DNA of 64,000 nt, from the NCBI GenBank assembly GCA_039105265.1, contig JAPFFF010000009.1:124001-188000 (forward strand), given 5' to 3'. The notes beneath the pieces are model-generated. The model ran no database searches. It was not told the DNA's origin and saw only the letters and a list, made by a program, of their open reading frames with translations. Of the stretch, positions 28,912 to 37,926 are shown in pieces. A program made the position numbers and the translations under genes. Every line of letters begins with the position of its first letter. Within the stretch, counting starts at the first letter, position 1. Source of the stretch: Tritrichomonas musculus (lineage: Eukaryota > Parabasalia > Tritrichomonadida > Tritrichomonadidae).

Positions 28912-29433
28912 TTATATGCCACATTCCTTGATAAATCTACCGTAATCCTTGCTCAGACCGGCACAATTAGGACGATTTGACTTAATTCTGGTATCTATTT
29001 CTTCAATCAAAAAGCCTGCGTCATATTGAAACATCTGATGATATTCAATCTCTTTGCCGTCCTTTGTTGTAAATTTCTTTGGTTCCCTTACAATAACTAC
29101 GTCCTGTATCTTGTTTTTGCCGTTCTTTGCTGTGTCGATTGAGTAGTGGCTTCCCTTCTTGTTAAAGCATAGATATACCTTTTCGCAGTCAAATAACTCA
29201 CATAATTCTTTGTATAGAAACTGTTGATTTTTATAAATTGAGACGACTAAGGACCTGCAAACTACTCTATTGGCGTTAAATTTGTCCGGAAAGAGATACT
29301 CTTTGTCGATGATAATATAGAATTCATGAGCCGAATCGATGGCGGGGTCCTTTTCTTTGTGGGTCTCAATATATTCTTCCAATTTATCACATAATTTATT
29401 GACAGATAAATAAAGTGGCTTTGTCATTTGCAT
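28912..29433 (-). CDS. 173-residue protein of unknown function (M2)
   Basis: Last gene before the right repeat, read away from it, so its promoter must lie within or beside the repeat. There are two candidate Met codons, at 29433 and 29427; the second has the CAA-ATG context seen elsewhere. The protein is mixed alpha/beta with Lys-rich loops and Cys at about 60, 74, 80 and near the C-terminus (AsnCysAlaGlyLeu, GluCysGlyIle). No family is recognised. An early gene involved in replication or host interaction is possible from its position alone. Confidence 0.55.
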   Translation of the reverse strand: MQMTKPLYLSVNKLCDKLEEYIETHKEKDPAIDSAHEFYIIIDKEYLFPDKFNANRVVCRSLVVSIYKNQQFLYKELCELFDCEKVYLCFNKKGSHYSIDTAKNGKNKIQDVVIVREPKKFTTKDGKEIEYHQMFQYDAGFLIEEIDTRIKSNRPNCAGLSKDYGRFIKECGI

Positions 29434-29440
29434 TGGGGAT

Positions 29441-29719
29441 AAAAAATATTTTTTTCAAAAAAGTTGAAACAACTCGTTAGTCCTAAAATCAGGACTTTAT
29501 TAGCGAGTATGACAAACATCTTTTTGAACCCAAATTGTTGAGTGAAAATAGGGGGGTCAAGTATGGGGATACTTAAGAAATTGTTGGACAATTTTTTGAG
29601 TCAAAAAAGGGCTAAAATGAGGTGTTTGAGACCAAAAAAGTGCCAAAAATAAGGTGTTTTCAAAGGGTTTGTCAGGAGTTTGGGACGAAGTCCTAAAATC
29701 ATGACAAACATATACTACT
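29441..29719 (-). repeat. M2 right terminal inverted repeat, 279 bp
   Basis: Reverse complement of 9138-9416 with one difference. It ends CATATACTACT and is followed by the target duplication TTATC at 29720-29724. Confidence 0.95.
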
Positions 29720-31752
29720 TTATCACTTAAGCGGCATCCGTCTATTTTATCAATATTAGAGTTAAATAAAATATAATCTTCATCTGTCCACTGTTTGTCT
29801 TCATTTAAGCCTGCTTCACTAATGATTCCTATATTTGTTCTTAGTCTTTCTAGTGTATAATATTTATATGGAAATATCTCTTTTTGAACTCCATCTATAT
29901 TAAACATAGATGGTAATTGTGATAATTTGCATGATAATATTGGTAATGAATCTCTAAGATGAATTGTTTTTGTAATTCTCTTTTGGTGAACAATTGATGT
30001 GTATTTTATATCTGCCATCATAGTTTTTGAACCTTTAATAATAGATTTACATAAGCCGAAGTTCGCTAACATTCTTATATCATATGCTAAATTATGGAAA
30101 TACACAACTGATTCATCATCTAGATAATCTAATAATTGTTTATTACAATCTTCACCTTTAAAACATTTTTTGTGATTTCCATTTGCACTATGTACGACAC
30201 ACATATAAGGCTTGTGAATACTAGTACTAACATCTGCTTCAAAATCTGCATACCAATAACTTTTTTCTCCATCTTTTTTATTAATCTTTTTCTTAGGTTG
30301 TTCTATTAATTTTGTGCATTGTTCATCATTATAATCAAGGTCAATAAGGTCAATATTACTGTCTACATCTTTATAGAATATGGTGTTTAAAACCTTATAT
30401 TGTCCAAACGTAATAGGAACAAAATAATTGTTCTTCATTAATACTCTCACTAAGTCAGAAGAGTTAATAAAATATCGTGCGTTTCTCCAGTGGCCGCTAT
30501 TGTATTCTTTATTGTATTTATCCTCTGTGCACTCACTTAAATGATTAATATAATATGTACTAAAAGGTGTTTTCTCTTCAAGGAAATAATGTTTATTGTA
30601 TATATTCATTGTATGTGTTCTATTTGGCTCAGCATTTTCAATACCTAAATAATGTTTTTCTTTGTTATTTTTAGTAGATTTAACAGAGCGTTTTTTATTT
30701 ATTCCATTTGCATCTTCATCTATGAAGGATAATTTAACATGCAGTTTGAACTCCATACATAATTCATTTAAAGATTTTTGTGAGAGATATCTAGTGTTAA
30801 TTCGTAATCGCATTTTATTTAGTGTAGCATCATCACAAGCAGAGCTTGAGTCAGCAGAGCTGTCATAACATCCAGTTTGTTGTAAAGCATAAATAAAACA
30901 ACAATCATCTAATTCTTTTCTTTGTTTACCTTTTTCGTTTACTAGAGATGTGAATATTTGTAATTTTTTAAGATATTTTTTTACATTTAATGGACAATTC
31001 TTATTTACTAAATATTGAAAGAAGCTACCTCCGCGGTCCTTATTTGCTATAATACCTTTAAATTTATTAAATTTGACAGCACTAAATAGACTCCATTCTG
31101 GTATCTTTTCTGCACCTTTTTCATAAAAGTATTCTGGCACAACATTCTCAATATCAAATATAAAGTGTTTTTCCGTAAGATTATTCATTAATTGTTTATA
31201 TACTTCTGGAGTCAATCGTTTTGAATGCCACTCCCCGTTAACTTTGAAAGCTATTTTGTATTTCTCAGATATTGATAAAGCATCAATATGTTCTTCAAAG
31301 AATTTCTTTAATTTTGGCAATAATAATTTTCTACCATTTGCATTGCAAACTCCGCTTTGCGGATCATTATCTAATCTTTCAAAATCAATATACCAATTTG
31401 TGGGAGAATCTTCTAAATTTTCCATAATATCTTCGATAACTCTCTGAGGCTCGTTAGCTGACGCTATTTTTATTTCTTTTTTGGATTCACTTTTTGAGTC
31501 ATTTTTAGGTTCACTTTTTGAGTCATTCTTATTTTTATTTTTTGAATCATTAATGCCTTTGAAATACCAATAGATAGCATCATAATTATCCATATCACCA
31601 TCATATTTATTGTATTCTGCTTGTGCTTTAATATCATATATTAATTCATCATTACTTTCCCACACTTCATGAGGGTCTCCAGGGAAATGATCGTTTATTA
31701 TTAATTCCATTAATTCACATAATTGTTCATAAGTGGCTTCTATAAGTTTCAT
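29720..31752 (-). pseudogene. polB: polB, N-terminal (exonuclease) part, M1
   Basis: Begins MetLysLeuIleGluAlaThrTyrGluGln at 31752. It holds the N-terminal element-specific domain with a Lys/Ser/Asp-rich repeat linker (AsnAspSerLysSerGluSerLys, about residues 72-95) and the AspAspCysCysPheIleTyrAlaLeu segment. Exonuclease motifs AspPheGluAlaAsp (I) and PheHisAsnLeuAlaTyrAspIle (II) are present. The rest lies at 7645-9137, beyond M2. The N-terminal sequence is close to that of M2 polB but with far more A/T at silent sites. Confidence 0.85.
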
Positions 31753-32157
31753 TTTTTAAAAGAATAAAAATTTATTAAATATAAAATTATTTATACCTGA
31801 TATTATTTTTTATATCACAATTCATAAAATTTTTTTAAAATTTTTATTTCAATATTTTTAAAAAGTATAAATATATTAAAATTTTATTGAAAATTTTCAT
31901 TTTCATATCACATTTCAGGCATAAAGATATCACTTTTTTGACTACTAACATATACTTCTAATGTGAAAATAAAGGTTTTTATGCGCAATATAGGGTCTAG
32001 TATAACAAATCAAAAACTGAAGACAGTTATTGACCGCATTAATGACCTATATTTATGGAGTCCGGTTCGAAGCTCGTCAAGAGCGGAGAACCGAGAAAGG
32101 GGGGAAGCGAAGCGTTTTAAGGCCCCCGGTCTTAAATCACCCCTTTTGTACACTACT
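31753..32157. other. M1 right-end region without genes
   Basis: An AT-rich stretch (31753-31960) upstream of polB is followed by a more GC-rich terminal stretch with small hairpins (TTTAAG 32116-32121 with CTTAAA 32131-32136). It ends GTACACTACT. It probably holds the M1 right inverted repeat and polB promoter; the partner repeat is outside the window. A 68-codon open frame at 31963 looks like chance. Confidence 0.6.
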
Positions 32158-32169
32158 TTTGGCATATGA

Positions 32170-32421
32170 AGTAGTATAGTATAGGCTGGGATTCATTCTT
32201 CACCCCAGCCTACACTGCTCGCCACCAAGCTCAGGTACACCTTCGCTTGGGCCTCGCTACCCGGCCAAATACTCTCTGAAAACCTATCGTAAGTACACAC
32301 TCTCTACTTTCACTATTCTGCCAATGTTATTTCCAAGGTATGGAGTAGTTTTTGAGCTTTCTAATAGTGTTTTTTGAATTCTACACCCGAAAATACGGTA
32401 TTTCTTGTATAGGCACGACCC
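32170..32421 (+). repeat. M3 left terminal inverted repeat, 252 bp
   Basis: Begins AGTAGTATAGTATAGG. The stem TAGGCTGGG (32182-32190) with CCCAGCCTA (32204-32212) forms a 9-bp hairpin twelve bases from the end. It is more GC-rich than the interior. It matches 56760-57011 inverted, with about six differences. Confidence 0.95.
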
Positions 32422-33420
32422 CGAAAAATTGAGTTTTGATTGAGTTAATATTTTCTCTCAAATATTTTTATGCCAGAAGTATATTTTTTTCTCTCAAATA
32501 TTTTGAAAAGATTTTATAAAAATATTCTTAAAAAGTTAACTAGACACCAAGATATTTTAATATTATTTTTCACTTTTTGAATTTAAATTTTTATTATTTT
32601 GTTATTGATTTTAATTAATTTTTCAAAATTTTTGTTCCACTTTTTGAATATAAATTTTGGTACTGTACACTTACTGTACACTTACTGTACAGTCACTGTA
32701 CACTTACTGTACAGTAACAACCTTAAAATTTTCAAAATTGATAAATAAAATTTTTTCCTTTAAAATTATAATATTTGTGAAAGAAAATTTTATTAATAAA
32801 TTGATAGATAAAATTTTTTATTATTTTTACAAGTTTATGGTTATAATTTATTAAAATTAATTTTTATAAAAAATGTCGGACTTTCTATTTTTCGAACCAT
32901 GTAACTTTCCACCAAATATTTCCATTGAGCTATGACCCCATACAAGAATATTTTTGGATGGTTTATTTTTAAAACTAAATTCTGAATATATTATTTGAGC
33001 TATTAGAATATATTTCAATATTTATTTGGTTTTATATTTATTCAAAATCGAGTTTCCATCTTTGTCTATGCGTGTGTCGTAATGGTTAAACTCCCTACCT
33101 AACATCCTAGGTTCGACATATATCCGGAACGCATTTTTTCTGAGTTATGAGAAAGAGTGGACTTTGAGTGAAATCTGTGAAAACTTGGATTTGTGGCCAA
33201 GTTGTGAGTTGTTCGTTAACAATTATTCCGCAAACAAAAAACTTATTGAGTTAAGTTTCCATCTTCCTGATCGAGGCCATTAACTTCCCCTAGTTAACGG
33301 ACGGCTCCTTTCAATAAGGATTTCATTTGAAGTAGATCTCTTTTATAAGTAATTCAGAAAAAGGCCTCTCAGGGTTGGTTTTTGCACTTTTGTTTTTATA
33401 TTTTAATATTTTTATAAAAA
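32422..33420. other. Gene-free 1-kb region with repeats, left part of M3
   Basis: Very AT-rich. It contains two copies of TTTTCTCTCAAATATTTT (near 32450 and 32488), two copies of a CACTTTTTGAAT-type segment (near 32571 and 32638), the five 11-bp repeats at 32662-32716, and at 33067-33131 a tRNA-like stretch with a B-box GGTTCGA that does not fold as a tRNA. The last part leads into the penton-like gene. It may be the regulatory and replication region of the element. Confidence 0.6.
32662..32716. repeat. Five tandem 11-bp iteron-like repeats with TGTACA core (M3)
   Basis: Five units of ACTGTACACTT or ACTGTACAGTC/A follow each other without gaps. Each holds the palindrome TGTACA, and the 11-bp period is close to one helical turn, so all sites face the same way. 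This looks like an array for a dimeric DNA-binding protein. Confidence 0.85.
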
Positions 33421-34784
33421 TGTATCCAACACTTAATCCGACAGAAGAACAAACTCCTATACCAATTGAATATGCTTACTTTTTAGAAGATGGAGAACAA
33501 GACCCAAGCAAACCTAATCGATATTACTTTAATTTTCCTCAAGAATGGTGTACTTCGAATAGAGGGGAATCAATTGTAGGCGTAAGAAGTATTTATTTAA
33601 TGGCTCGAAGAAGAAAATTAGAATTTGATTTTAGCATTCGAAAATATTTGAGGAAGGACTTTGATGAACTAAAGGCAAAAGAAGAAAAGGCAAAGGAAGA
33701 AAAGGCAGAGGATAAAGATAAAGAAATAAATAATGACGAAATATATGACAAATTACCAAAAAAATCAAAAATAGAATTAACAATCCATGTTATATCTTGG
33801 TTATCGACTGATAATGATATGAGAAAAATATTTGATGATATAAATAACCAATTAAATAAAAAATTTAAGGAATTTAATGAAATTAATAAAAATAAATATA
33901 AAATAACAACTGATGACCTAAAAACAATATATGAACAATATAAAGCTATCACTAAAGAATATATCAATCCATTATTTGGACGTTTTTATTTTGTGAAAGA
34001 TGTGTTAACATTTCTATTTAATGCCCGAGAAAAGTATCAAGAATATCAAACAAAAATCGATAATTGGTTTAAAGAGCATAAAGAAAAGATTGTTCCCCTC
34101 TTTCACCAAGATAAGATTGATAGAAGCCGAAGCGATTTTCAAATGGATGGATATTATGATTATGAAAAGAAAACATTTGTCGAAACCATTTTTTCACCAC
34201 AGAACTTAGAAAAAAATACAAGTTCCAAACCATCATTTATATATATGGCACCAGAGATAACCGATTATGAAGATTTTCCAACACCAACACCTACACCAAC
34301 ACCTACACCAACACCTACACCAACACCTACACCAAAACCAATACCAGGGGAAAATGATTTTGTCGAATTAGGTCTATACTATGTTGATTTCAAGATTAAT
34401 TTTAGAGAAAGTGATAGAACAGATTCTAACTATAAGAATACTGATTTTGCTGATTTATTTAATATAGGAGATAAACCATATCAAAATAATCCATATAAAT
34501 TTAATGATAAATGGTGCAGAAGATTAGATTTTAAAAATATTTGGGATAGACATTCGTGTAAAGTATATTCATCAATAGCTGAGCAATCAAATAAATATTA
34601 TTTAGGCAATAGTCAAATATACTTCAGTCCTATCAAGTACTTCAAACTGAACTCAACTGATCAAAGATTTTGGATAGAATTATATTCAGGGCGTCATAAT
34701 AATATTCCTGTTCTGGTACCAAACAATGAATCATTTGTCATTGAAATGCAATTCTTACCATTTAAGAAGATGCTTTACATTTAA
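33421..34784 (+). CDS. Penton-like minor capsid protein, about 454 residues (M3)
   Basis: The start at 33421 (MetTyrProThrLeuAsnPro) is chosen because it matches the relatives; an earlier Met would add a stray hydrophobic lead. The N-terminal IleProIleGluTyrAlaTyrPheLeuGluAspGly and AsnArgTyrTyrPheAsnPhePro match the mini-element and M4. A Glu/Lys-rich insert near 85-110 and a Pro-Thr repeat near 290-310 are peculiar to M3. The C-terminal jelly-roll-like part has TrpAspArgHisSerCysLysValTyrSer, LysTyrPheLysLeuAsnSerThrAspGln and ends LysLysMetLeuTyrIle. It is first in a rightward block with integrase, ATPase and capsid. Confidence 0.68.
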
Positions 34785-34795
34785 GACTAATTTAA

Positions 34796-35881
34796 ATGAA
34801 CAAAAAGCATTTTAAGACAATTAATGAGCTTCATTCTTTTTTTCCTTGGAGATCTGCCTCTAAATTTGTTCCACTCGCAAAACGATATGGATTCACAGAA
34901 GAAGCCGCATTAGATTATTTAAGGAAGATAGTACATGATGTAAAGGTACCTAAAGCAAAGTTTATGAATATCTATTCGAAACACTCTGGGGGATATCAAA
35001 TGGACACATTCATCAATGATAAGACAAAGGATGGTCTCAACTATTTGATGCTAATTAATATTAACACAAGAAAAGCATATTGTTATCCAATGAAGGGGAA
35101 AGGTGCAAAAGAGGTAGCCCAGGCATTAAATAAATTTTTTGAGGACGAGCCAGATGTCTATTCGATAACATCAGACCAGGATGCTGCTTACTTGTCCAAT
35201 GATGTATTACAGTTGATGAAGACCAAAAATATTGTTTACACTACTACCGAGGATAATAATCATAATGTACTAGGTATCATAAATAGGTTCATGAGAACGA
35301 TCAGAGACATGGTAGGCGAGAACAGGTTCATTAATGAGAAAGAAATGGATAGTTTAATAGATTCATACAACAATTCTCCCCACAGATCATTGGACTATAA
35401 GATACCAAACGAGATGACAGAGAAAGATGAAAAAGAATATGTAAAAACCAAGTCGCAAAACAATCCATATGACTTTAAACCAAATGATAGAGTTAGAATT
35501 ATTCAAGCCAAGGAGCCATTTTCGAAGCGCAGGAACAAGGTAAGCAAGGAAGCATATATAGTTGATTCAAAGGCTGGGAACCAATTTATAATTAAGTCCA
35601 AAGATGAGTCAATAGACAAACTCCCTGGTTATAGGTTAATCAAGACACAAAACAAAAATATTGCACAAACACTTAAGGGAGGCAAGAGAGGTATTGTGGA
35701 GAAGATTATTTCTTATGATACAACAAAGAACAAATATAAAATTAAATACAGCGAAGGAACAGAAGACATCATACCGGCTAAAAATTTACGAGAAGGTGCT
35801 CCAACAAAGCTATCTAATCTTGAAGTAGATTACTGGTCAAAGAAGAAAAATATACCCAATGGAATAAAAAAGTGGATTTAA
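34796..35881 (+). CDS. Retrovirus-like integrase with chromo-like C-terminus, 361 residues (M3)
   Basis: Maverick integrase, family II type, shorter than that of family I. The N-terminal PheProTrpArgSerAlaSerLysPheValPro is a small helical domain. In the RNase H-like core, the first acidic residue is in GlyGlyTyrGlnMetAspThrPhe near 68 and the second in ThrSerAspGlnAspAlaAla near 126, followed by the helix LeuGlyIleIleAsnArgPheMetArgThr near 160. At about 300-345 LysArgGlyIleValGluLysIleIleSerTyr...TyrLysIleLysTyrSerGluGly looks like a chromo/Tudor barrel that could guide target choice. The gene is intact. Confidence 0.87.
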   Translation: MNKKHFKTINELHSFFPWRSASKFVPLAKRYGFTEEAALDYLRKIVHDVKVPKAKFMNIYSKHSGGYQMDTFINDKTKDGLNYLMLININTRKAYCYPMKGKGAKEVAQALNKFFEDEPDVYSITSDQDAAYLSNDVLQLMKTKNIVYTTTEDNNHNVLGIINRFMRTIRDMVGENRFINEKEMDSLIDSYNNSPHRSLDYKIPNEMTEKDEKEYVKTKSQNNPYDFKPNDRVRIIQAKEPFSKRRNKVSKEAYIVDSKAGNQFIIKSKDESIDKLPGYRLIKTQNKNIAQTLKGGKRGIVEKIISYDTTKNKYKIKYSEGTEDIIPAKNLREGAPTKLSNLEVDYWSKKKNIPNGIKKWI

Positions 35882-35891
35882 CGAATATTAA

Positions 35892-36749
35892 ATGTCTAAA
35901 CAAATAATGAAAGAAGTGGAATCCTTAATCCAAAAGACAATGAAGAAGAACCAGAAAGAGATAGAGGCAGCACTGATGAAACCTCTCCATCCTTCCTACC
36001 CTTTTAGTACGAATGGAATTTATTTTCTTATTGGTAAACCAGGTGCAGGTAAGAGTTATTGGTTGTGGAAACACATACTAATTACTGAACGTCTATTTAA
36101 GCATCCGTACTATCAAAAAATAATATTTTGCTCAAGTTCTGGAAAAGCAGACAAAACGGCTGAGGCAATGAGTAAAGAGGTAAAGACACCAATAGTATAT
36201 CTTAATGAAGCCCAATTGATGGATTACCTAAAGAAACACCTCAAAAGAAAAATAAAATATTATGCAATGGTTAAACATGTATTATCTAAGATGAAGGAAA
36301 CAAATGAAGAAATGCAGAGACTTATAAACAAGCACTCCCTCCAAGAAATAGATGATAGAATAGTATATATAGCCAATAAGTTAGTAAAATACCAAACCTC
36401 TTCTTACCCATATAACACACTAATAATATTGGATGACTGTGCAGGAAGTGATTTATTGACACATAACAATACTGAATTCCTTAGACTATTAACCAAGACA
36501 AGACATTATAATATTACCTGCATCATGGCTATTCAGACAATCAGATTCGTACACATAAATGCAAAAAGATTGGCCACGGATATCATATGCTATAGTGGAT
36601 ACTCAGAAGAAGATTTTACTTCCTTGCTTCAACAAACAAATAACAACCTTAATATCAAGAAGACGGTAAAAGAATATTTACAGCATAGAGATCTTCATTC
36701 AAAATTTATTATGAACATAACCGCCAATAAATATTACTTTGAAAAGTAG
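35892..36749 (+). CDS. DNA-packaging ATPase, 285 residues (M3)
   Basis: FtsK/HerA-type. Walker A GlyLysProGlyAlaGlyLysSer is at about 48-55 and Walker B LeuIleIleLeuAspAspCysAla near 178-185. The sensor-like ThrLysThrArgHisTyrAsnIleThr follows, then a Gln in AlaIleGlnThrIle. The sequence is very close to M4 62007-62864. It is ten bases downstream of integrase, in the same rightward block. Confidence 0.92.
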   Translation: MSKQIMKEVESLIQKTMKKNQKEIEAALMKPLHPSYPFSTNGIYFLIGKPGAGKSYWLWKHILITERLFKHPYYQKIIFCSSSGKADKTAEAMSKEVKTPIVYLNEAQLMDYLKKHLKRKIKYYAMVKHVLSKMKETNEEMQRLINKHSLQEIDDRIVYIANKLVKYQTSSYPYNTLIILDDCAGSDLLTHNNTEFLRLLTKTRHYNITCIMAIQTIRFVHINAKRLATDIICYSGYSEEDFTSLLQQTNNNLNIKKTVKEYLQHRDLHSKFIMNITANKYYFEK

Positions 36750-36766
36750 TTTTATTTGTAAATTAA

Positions 36767-37297
36767 ATGCCTTCAGGAACAATCGATTCTGGAAAATATA
36801 TTCAATCTACTACACCAGATTCTGGTGGTAGTACTTTTGGGAAATTTATAAATAATGCATGGAATTCTGTAAAATCTGGTTTTGGGAAAGTAAGTAAATT
36901 CATTGGCGATAGTGCAGTTGGTAAAGCTGGTAAATGGGCTTGGAAAAATAAGGCACCAATATTAAATACCGTAGGAGGAGCAACACAAGCTTTTGGAACA
37001 ATAACGGGTAATCCAGCAGCAATAGGTATAGGTAAAGGATTGACAACAATAGCAAGTGGAATAAAAGAAGGAGAAGTAAAGGCAGCATTAGAAAAGAATA
37101 TAGCAGAAAGACAACCTAATCCGTTAGGTAGTAATGTAATGTATGCAGATTTTCCACGCATTCATTATTCGAGAAAGCCAGCTGCTTATAAAATATATCA
37201 GAACAGAAGTAAATATGTGGACGAAGCAGAAGCACATATAGCGAAATTGAATAAAAGAAAGAGAAAGAAATCAAGAAAAACAAAGAAAACTCAATAA
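36767..37297 (+). CDS. Glycine-rich virion protein with basic tail, 176 residues (M3)
   Basis: Central Gly/Ala/Ile-rich segment (about 75-105, AlaPheGlyThrIleThrGlyAsnPro) preceded by amphipathic Trp-containing helices (PheIleAsnAsnAlaTrpAsnSerVal; LysTrpAlaTrpLys). The tail is strongly basic (LysArgLysArgLysLysSerArgLys). Same place as M2 25364-25672 and M4 62884-63282. The combination of membrane-active-like helices and a DNA-binding-like tail recalls adenovirus core and cement proteins; this is analogy only. Confidence 0.55.
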   Translation: MPSGTIDSGKYIQSTTPDSGGSTFGKFINNAWNSVKSGFGKVSKFIGDSAVGKAGKWAWKNKAPILNTVGGATQAFGTITGNPAAIGIGKGLTTIASGIKEGEVKAALEKNIAERQPNPLGSNVMYADFPRIHYSRKPAAYKIYQNRSKYVDEAEAHIAKLNKRKRKKSRKTKKTQ

Positions 37298-37328
37298 AAC
37301 TCAATAAAATGATTTTTTTATCAATTAA

Positions 37329-37895
37329 ATGTCTAAGCATTTGACAGGATCAAAAAGATTACAAGTAATACAGAACTGGCTTAATGGTCGTGAGGACCCT
37401 GATTGGGATGTGCTTCCTACCAAAAAAGAAAACAAATATATAGTAAAAAGAAGAGAGCAACCATTAACGAAACCACCACCTGAACCATTAACTAAAACAG
37501 AAACGATTGAAGAAAAAGTTGTTGGTCAGAATTCCGACCCACCTGAGGAACCGGTAAAAGAAATACCAAAACCCAAAAAACCAATAATTGAAGAACAACC
37601 AAAACAAGTATATGACCCAACAATAAATATAGAAATACTAAACCAATTAAAGCTATTAGGCGAAGAGTTTAAAAACGAAAGGGCTAAGAAAGAACAGAAG
37701 AAAATGATAAAAGATGTAATACAAAAACAAATGAGAAAACCATATTATCCACAGTTTACTCAGCCACAATACATAAACGCCTTGAGCCAAGAACCAAATC
37801 AAATAGAAGACGAATCAGAAGAGGAACCAATACCAGTAATCCCACCTCAACCTATTCGTAGAAGACGAAATAATATTTTCTCTGATATGATTTAA
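37329..37895 (+). CDS. Charged linker protein, 188 residues (M3)
   Basis: Homolog of M4 63312-63803. The two ends are conserved and the middle is not. The first ~43 residues (LysHisLeuThrGlySerLysArgLeu, AspProAspTrp, TyrIleValLysLysArg-like) and the helix AspProThrIleAsnIleGluIleLeuAsnGlnLeuLys near 100 are shared, as is the Arg-rich end with IlePheSerAspMetIle. The middle is Pro/Glu-rich and looks disordered. It lies just before the capsid gene, so a scaffolding or capsid-linking role is plausible. Confidence 0.6.
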   Translation: MSKHLTGSKRLQVIQNWLNGREDPDWDVLPTKKENKYIVKRREQPLTKPPPEPLTKTETIEEKVVGQNSDPPEEPVKEIPKPKKPIIEEQPKQVYDPTINIEILNQLKLLGEEFKNERAKKEQKKMIKDVIQKQMRKPYYPQFTQPQYINALSQEPNQIEDESEEEPIPVIPPQPIRRRRNNIFSDMI

Positions 37896-37926
37896 TTTGC
37901 TTTTGTTATTTTTCTCAAAAGAAAAT

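Larger units (their letters stand above)
9138..29719. mobile_element. M2: family I Maverick/Polinton, 20.6 kb, inserted in M1 polB
   Basis: Bounded by 279-bp inverted repeats with one difference and by the 5-bp target duplication TTATC (9133-9137 and 29720-29724). It lies opposite in orientation to M1 and holds the family I set: polB, integrase, small basic protein, LeuAspGluAsp-CysCys protein, spike, 110-residue protein, HNH, major capsid, glycine-rich protein, coiled-coil protein, ATPase, a 661-residue and a 173-residue protein. No protease is recognised. Near-identical ends point to a recent insertion, yet the polB, spike and HNH genes are broken (about four or five breaks in all) and the integrase is split by the mini-element. 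Its third codon positions are less AT-rich than those of M1. Confidence 0.95.
1..32157. mobile_element. M1: family I Maverick/Polinton, left end outside the window, split by M2
   Basis: M1 occupies 1-9137 and 29720-32157; the stretch between is the later insertion M2. Its visible genes are the end of a major capsid gene, a 110-residue protein, a spike, two small conserved proteins, integrase, and a polB whose two parts lie either side of M2. The right end is placed at 32157, where the sequence runs ...GTACACTACT; read inward this gives AGTAGTGTAC, matching the AGTAGT starts of M2, M3 and M4. The left end is out of view, so neither the inverted repeats nor the target duplication can be tested. 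It is older than M2, which interrupts it. Broken: one large insertion plus about one other break. Confidence 0.85.

Noticed and set aside
31963-32169. 68-codon open frame near the M1 right end
   Set aside because: It falls across the M1 terminus into the M3 target duplication, so it cannot be an old gene; low-complexity sequence.
32661-32716. CRISPR-like array
   Set aside because: Units are 11 bp without spacers; a CRISPR array would have longer repeats separated by unique spacers.
33067-33131. tRNA-like stretch with B-box GGTTCGA and partly paired ends TGCGT/ACGCA
   Set aside because: About 65 bases long, too short for a cloverleaf. The T-arm and D-arm stems do not pair, and there is too little room for an anticodon arm.
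36802-37161. 119-codon leftward frame opposite the M3 glycine-rich gene
   Set aside because: Mirror frame of a conserved rightward gene, with no equivalent in M2 or M4.
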